A DNA stretch of 15,605 nucleotides from the NCBI GenBank assembly GCA_041685075.1, contig JAWLGN010000122.1:1-15605 (forward strand), written 5' to 3'. How positions within the stretch are numbered: the first letter of the stretch is position 1; every line of letters begins with the position of its first letter. This stretch comes from JAMCRM01 sp041685075. GTDB lineage: Bacteria > Acidobacteriota > Terriglobia > Bryobacterales > Bryobacteraceae. Below the pieces are notes generated by a model that saw only the letters and a program-made list of their open reading frames with translations, was not told the DNA's origin and did no database searches. Both the position numbers and the translations under genes were made by a program. This document shows positions 11,885 to 15,605 of the stretch, piece after piece.

Positions 11885-11967
11885 CGCCCGCAGCCTCCGC
11901 CGGCTGAACTCTTATACAATCGCCTTTGGAACAGAGGGGCACGCCCTCCCCGAAGACAGGCAAACCT

Positions 11968-14142
11968 ATGGCTCACCGATCGCTCGCCGCGATGGCCCTG
12001 CTGCTGGCCGCCGCGGCCTATCCCGCAACCTATCCCGCCGTTCCCGAAGGGCACCCGCGCGTCTATGTGCGCCCGGCGGACCTGCCGGCGCTTCGCGCCA
12101 AGATCGACCATCCCGAGTTCCAGCATTCCTGGCGCCTGGTCCGCGGCGCCCAGTCGGATCCCCGTCACGGCTATTTCTACAGCGCCTTCGTCTACCTGGC
12201 GACCGGCGATCGAACGGCCGGACGGCGGGCCGTCGAGGGCGGTCTGGCCGCGGTCAAAGCATCGAGCGACGCGCGAACCTTCGGCATGCCCTTTCACCTC
12301 ACCGCCATCGTCTACGACTGGTGCTACGACCTCCTCACCGCCGAGGAGAAGCGGCAGTTCATCGCGGAGTTCGAGCGTATCGCCGCTTCCCACTCTCCCG
12401 GCTATCCCGCCCAACCCCGCTCCCATGGCTTTGTGGGCCACAACATGGAAGGTTGGGTCCTCACCGGACAGTTGCCCGCCGGCGTCGCCATCTATGACGA
12501 AAGCAAAACCATGTACGACGCCGCCGTGGCCCTCTTCTTCAACAGCTACGTGCCCGCCAGAAACTTCCATTACCGCGGCCACGCCCACCACCAGGGCGAT
12601 TCCTACTTCTCCCGCTTCATGTACGACCAGGCCGCGAGCTGGCTTTTTCGCCGCATGGGCGCCGGGGACGTCCTGAGCCGCGAACAGCAGTTCGTTCCCT
12701 ACCAGGTCATCTACAACCTCCGCCCCGACGGCCAGCAGATGCGCCGCGGCGATACCTTCGACGACTCCGGCCGCTCCCACGCCCGCAAAATCGAAGATTC
12801 CAAGCGCTTCTGCGTTCAGCTTGCCGGCTACTACTACGAAGATCCCTACCTCCTCTGGCTGGGCGATTCGGACCTCTTCAACGACCTCGGCGCCTTCGAG
12901 CACGTCTTCCGCCTGCTCTTCCGCAAGCCCGGTCTCCGCACCCGCCCCATCTCTGAGCTGCCCCTGGCCAAATACTTTCCCGAGCCCATCGGCGACATGA
13001 CCCTGCGCACCGGCTGGACGCTGGGTCCCGAAAGCCGCGACGCCGTCATCGACATGCGCATCGGCCAGTACTTCTTCGGCAATCACCAGCGCAAGGACTT
13101 CGGCATCTTCCAGATCTACTACCGCGGCGCCCTCGCCATCAGCAGCGGCCTCTACCGCGGTTACGGCACGGACCACTGGAAGTACTACTACCACCCCACC
13201 ATCTCCCACAACGGCCTCTTGATTCTCGACCCCGACGAAGGCGGCAATGTTCCCGACGGCGGCCAGCGCTGGCCCAACAACGGGCGCGATCATCCCATGG
13301 ACTTAGAGATGTTACTAAGTCGCGGCTACCAGATGGGAGAAGTTACAGCTCACGAAATCGGCCCCAATGAGCACGCTCCGGACTACGGTTACCTCGCTGG
13401 CGATATCACCCGGGCTTACTCGAACAAGGTCCGCAAAGTTACCCGCTCTATGGTGGCCATCAACACGCGCAACGCCGCCGCTCCCGCAGCCTTCGTGGTC
13501 TTCGACCGCGTCCACGCCTCCAATCCCGCCTTCAAGAAGACCTGGCTGCTCCATACGATCCAGGAGCCGCGGTTGGACGGCCGTGCGTTCACCGTTGTCC
13601 GCGACGAGCCCCCCTACTCGGGCCGCCTCTCGGTCGACACCCTGCTGCCCACCGAAGCCCGCATTACCAAAATCGGCGGCCCCGGTAAGGAGTTCTGGGT
13701 CGAGCCCCTCGGCAGGAACTTCCCCCCTACCACCCGCTCGAGGCCTCCCCAGCCCGGAGAAGAGCCCGGCGCCTGGCGCGTCGAGGTGTCGCCGGCCGCC
13801 CCGGCAGCCGAGGACCGTTTCCTCCATGCCATGATCGTGGGCCATGCCGGTGCGCCCCAGCATCTTCCTGCCCAACTGGTCTCCTCCGGCGAAGCCACCG
13901 GCGCCCGCATACTCGATTGGACTATCCTCTTCAGCGACACCGGCCGGCCCCTCCGACAGCTCGATCTCACTCTCCCAGCCGCCGGCAAAGTCCTGGTCTG
14001 CGACGCCGTCCCCGGAGCGTGGCAGCTCCACTCCCCGGGCGCCCAACCCGCGCGCCTCACCGCCTCGGCCACCGGCCAGTGCCTCTTCTTCCATGCCGCC
14101 GCGGGCACCCACCGGCTCCAGCGCGCCGCCGCAGGGGATTGA
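11968..14142 (+). CDS. Secreted heparinase II/III-family protein (polysaccharide lyase-like)
   Basis: The protein has 724 aa. ATG 11968 is chosen because the signal peptide follows directly (MAHRSLAAMALLLAAAAYPA), with predicted cleavage near residue 20-24; TTG 11926 would bury it. Residues about 30-330 form the helical toroid domain with GHNMEGW (H158, N159, E161) and HYRGHAHHQGDSY (201-213). Residues about 345-600 carry the Hepar_II_III beta-sandwich pattern: FFGNHQRKDFGIF (H373, D377), SSGLYRGYG and HPTISHNGLLI (H414). Family members cleave uronic-acid glycans by beta-elimination; the substrate cannot be read from sequence. A TTATACAAT (-10-like) precedes it at 11912-11920. It follows a TonB receptor, a common pairing for glycan uptake. 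It converges on the malectin protein. Confidence 0.88.
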   Translation: MAHRSLAAMALLLAAAAYPATYPAVPEGHPRVYVRPADLPALRAKIDHPEFQHSWRLVRGAQSDPRHGYFYSAFVYLATGDRTAGRRAVEGGLAAVKASSDARTFGMPFHLTAIVYDWCYDLLTAEEKRQFIAEFERIAASHSPGYPAQPRSHGFVGHNMEGWVLTGQLPAGVAIYDESKTMYDAAVALFFNSYVPARNFHYRGHAHHQGDSYFSRFMYDQAASWLFRRMGAGDVLSREQQFVPYQVIYNLRPDGQQMRRGDTFDDSGRSHARKIEDSKRFCVQLAGYYYEDPYLLWLGDSDLFNDLGAFEHVFRLLFRKPGLRTRPISELPLAKYFPEPIGDMTLRTGWTLGPESRDAVIDMRIGQYFFGNHQRKDFGIFQIYYRGALAISSGLYRGYGTDHWKYYYHPTISHNGLLILDPDEGGNVPDGGQRWPNNGRDHPMDLEMLLSRGYQMGEVTAHEIGPNEHAPDYGYLAGDITRAYSNKVRKVTRSMVAINTRNAAAPAAFVVFDRVHASNPAFKKTWLLHTIQEPRLDGRAFTVVRDEPPYSGRLSVDTLLPTEARITKIGGPGKEFWVEPLGRNFPPTTRSRPPQPGEEPGAWRVEVSPAAPAAEDRFLHAMIVGHAGAPQHLPAQLVSSGEATGARILDWTILFSDTGRPLRQLDLTLPAAGKVLVCDAVPGAWQLHSPGAQPARLTASATGQCLFFHAAAGTHRLQRAAAGD

Positions 14143-14153
14143 TAGTGGCCCTG

Positions 14154-15605
14154 TCAGTTCGTCTCGTCGACGACTTCGATGGCGTTCACGCAGGCGTAGT
14201 TGACTACCGGCACAAACGATAGCTCTATCTTGCCGGAAGAAGTCGGCTGGATTCCTCGGAACGTTTTCTGAATGGCACGCTGGGGTCCCCCCGCCTCGCG
14301 GGCGATATCGAATTTGTCCAGGAGCGTCTTGCCGTTGCACCAGACATCGAAGGCGCGCTTGCCGGCGCCGGTCTTATGCCAGGTTTCCGCGAAGTGGAGC
14401 GTCAAGCGATAGGTGCCCCGCGCCACAGGGATGGTATAGGAGAATCGCCCGTATCGTTCGCCGAGGTAGAGGTCCGGATCCGGCGTCCCGGCTACCGTCG
14501 CCTTGCGCAGCACCAGTCTGCCGCCGCTCGAGTAGTTGTCCGGGTGCCAGACGCGTCCGGCGCTGTCGGTAACGGCGGTGTCGCGCGCGACGATCCGGAC
14601 CGGCCGGATCTGTCCGGGAGTGCTCGGGAGCACCTCGATGGCGTTCAGAAAGGGACGGTCCCAGTTTGCCGAGAAATCAAGGTGCAGGAAGCCGTCCTCC
14701 GCCGGTTGAATGTCGCGAAAGACGCGTACCACCGCGGTATGACTGCCGCCGGCCTCTGCATATACGTCGAAACTATAAAGGAGGATGCGCCCGTTAGCCC
14801 GGATGATCATCAGCCGGCTGGTCTCCCCGCCGCCGTCGACCAGCATTTCTCCGAACACCGTCTCGGCGAAGTGCAGCCGCAGTTCGTAGTGTCCCGGCGC
14901 CAGGGGAATTCGGTAGGAGAACTCCGGACCGGTACGCATGTGCTTGTAGATCGTGGAATCGAAGGTGCGTGCGATCATCGGCGGCGGGTCCACCGGTAGC
15001 GCGTGGCCGCCGCTGAAGTAACGATCTCCGAGCCAGACATTGCCGGCGCGGTCCACGTGCTTCTCGCGCTCGTAGCCCGCCAGGATGCGCACCTCGGTGG
15101 GACGGTTGGGTGTCGCGGCTGGTGAACCGGCGAGGGCGGGGGCATCCTCGGCGGCCGGCGCGGCCGGAGATGACATCTGCCGCAGAGCCGCCACCACCCC
15201 GAGCACCAGCAGCAGCATTCCCAGAATAATCCAGCGGAGCCGGCCGAACGAAAGCAGCGAGTGCCGCGCCACGTCTCCGCCCTCGCCGACCTCCGGGGGG
15301 GCGGAAAACTGCGGCACGTACTGGCCTGGCGGAATCGAGATACGCAGCGGCCTGCTCCGGCCCGCCCCGCCGTAGTATTCATCCAGGCGCTTCCGCAACC
15401 GGGAGGCCTCTACCCGAACCGCCGAGTTCCGGCGGCTATCGAATCCAGGGGGCCGCCCGAAGACGTCCACCGCGATGTTGTACTCTTTGATGTCCTCTTC
15501 GCACCCGGCAAAGCGCTTCTCGCATAGATAGCGCAGCAGTCTTCCCGGATTCGAGTTCGGATCCAGCACTCCCAAGGAAAGGAAGGCTTCAAGCTCACCG
15601 GCAAG
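14154..15605 (-). CDS. Winged-helix/transmembrane/double-malectin protein (5' end outside window)
   Basis: At least 483 residues are visible; the frame stays open to the right edge, so the true start is probably outside and TTG 15575 is not trusted. Counting from that TTG, residues 1-95 are the winged-helix-like domain widespread in Acidobacteriota (RLLRYLCEKRFAG, IKEYNIAVDVFGRPPGFD, SAVRVEASRLRKRLDEYY). Residues about 114-131 are one transmembrane helix (RWIILGMLLLVLGVVAAL). Two malectin-type beta-sandwiches follow at about 160-316 and 325-472, each with the signature YELRLHFAE or YRLTLHFAE and a closing FLNAIEV or CVNAIEV. Malectin domains bind oligosaccharides. The layout suggests an inner-membrane sensor with cytoplasmic DNA-binding and periplasmic sugar-binding parts. 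The sensing role is inference. Confidence 0.87.
   Translation of the reverse strand, partial: LAGELEAFLSLGVLDPNSNPGRLLRYLCEKRFAGCEEDIKEYNIAVDVFGRPPGFDSRRNSAVRVEASRLRKRLDEYYGGAGRSRPLRISIPPGQYVPQFSAPPEVGEGGDVARHSLLSFGRLRWIILGMLLLVLGVVAALRQMSSPAAPAAEDAPALAGSPAATPNRPTEVRILAGYEREKHVDRAGNVWLGDRYFSGGHALPVDPPPMIARTFDSTIYKHMRTGPEFSYRIPLAPGHYELRLHFAETVFGEMLVDGGGETSRLMIIRANGRILLYSFDVYAEAGGSHTAVVRVFRDIQPAEDGFLHLDFSANWDRPFLNAIEVLPSTPGQIRPVRIVARDTAVTDSAGRVWHPDNYSSGGRLVLRKATVAGTPDPDLYLGERYGRFSYTIPVARGTYRLTLHFAETWHKTGAGKRAFDVWCNGKTLLDKFDIAREAGGPQRAIQKTFRGIQPTSSGKIELSFVPVVNYACVNAIEVVDETN

Noticed and set aside
11788..13293. 501-aa minus-strand open frame opposite the heparinase gene
   Set aside because: It is Val/Gly/Ala-rich mirror sequence of a clearly recognised plus-strand enzyme, with no motif of its own.
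13315..14340. 341-aa minus-strand open frame across the end of the heparinase gene
   Set aside because: It is antisense to the enzyme's C-terminal domain and runs out of frame through the malectin gene.

Overview
The window is GC-rich and reads as the edge of a mobile, probably viral, element (about 1-10,750) joined to ordinary chromosome of an Acidobacteriota bacterium, most like the Solibacter/Bryobacter group (about 10,970-15,605). The host assignment rests on three genes: the C-terminal part of a large Oar-like TonB-dependent receptor, a secreted heparinase II/III-family protein, and a winged-helix/transmembrane/double-malectin protein. All three are typical of that phylum's expanded polysaccharide-use repertoire.

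Element, early module (10,749 to 8,089, minus strand): an 82-aa protein, a 436-aa zinc-motif plus winged-helix protein (the best candidate for replication initiator or early regulator), and four small unknown proteins. These genes overlap by a few bases (GTGA, ATGA), so they form one translationally coupled transcript. A single plus-strand gene of 423 aa (6,768-8,039) converges on it. The 125-bp gap before that gene carries two exact 16-bp direct repeats, each next to a hairpin, and an AT-rich island. It is the likely control region or origin.

Element, late module (6,642 to below 1, minus strand): fourteen tightly packed genes. They begin with a membrane-anchored transglutaminase-fold cysteine peptidase and a small zinc-motif protein. 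A run of unrecognised small proteins follows, most with one hydrophobic segment, usually at the extreme C-terminus and followed by one to several arginines. Several have proline-rich linkers. The module ends with a basic NP-motif membrane protein, a 177-aa cysteine-poor soluble protein with duplicated Shine-Dalgarno sites and flanking hairpins (candidate major coat protein), and a partial second soluble protein cut by the window edge. No tail, portal, large terminase, integrase or packaging ATPase is visible. The layout suggests a tailless, membrane-containing or otherwise non-tailed virus, or an unknown envelope-spanning machine. This is inference from architecture; no protein was matched to a named virus family.

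Junction and chromosome: between 10,750 and about 10,985 there is no convincing gene. The TonB receptor starts abruptly there in mid-gene, so the element (or a rearrangement or assembly join) cut it. Downstream lie the complete heparinase-like gene (plus) and, converging 11 bp away, the malectin protein (minus), which runs off the right edge.
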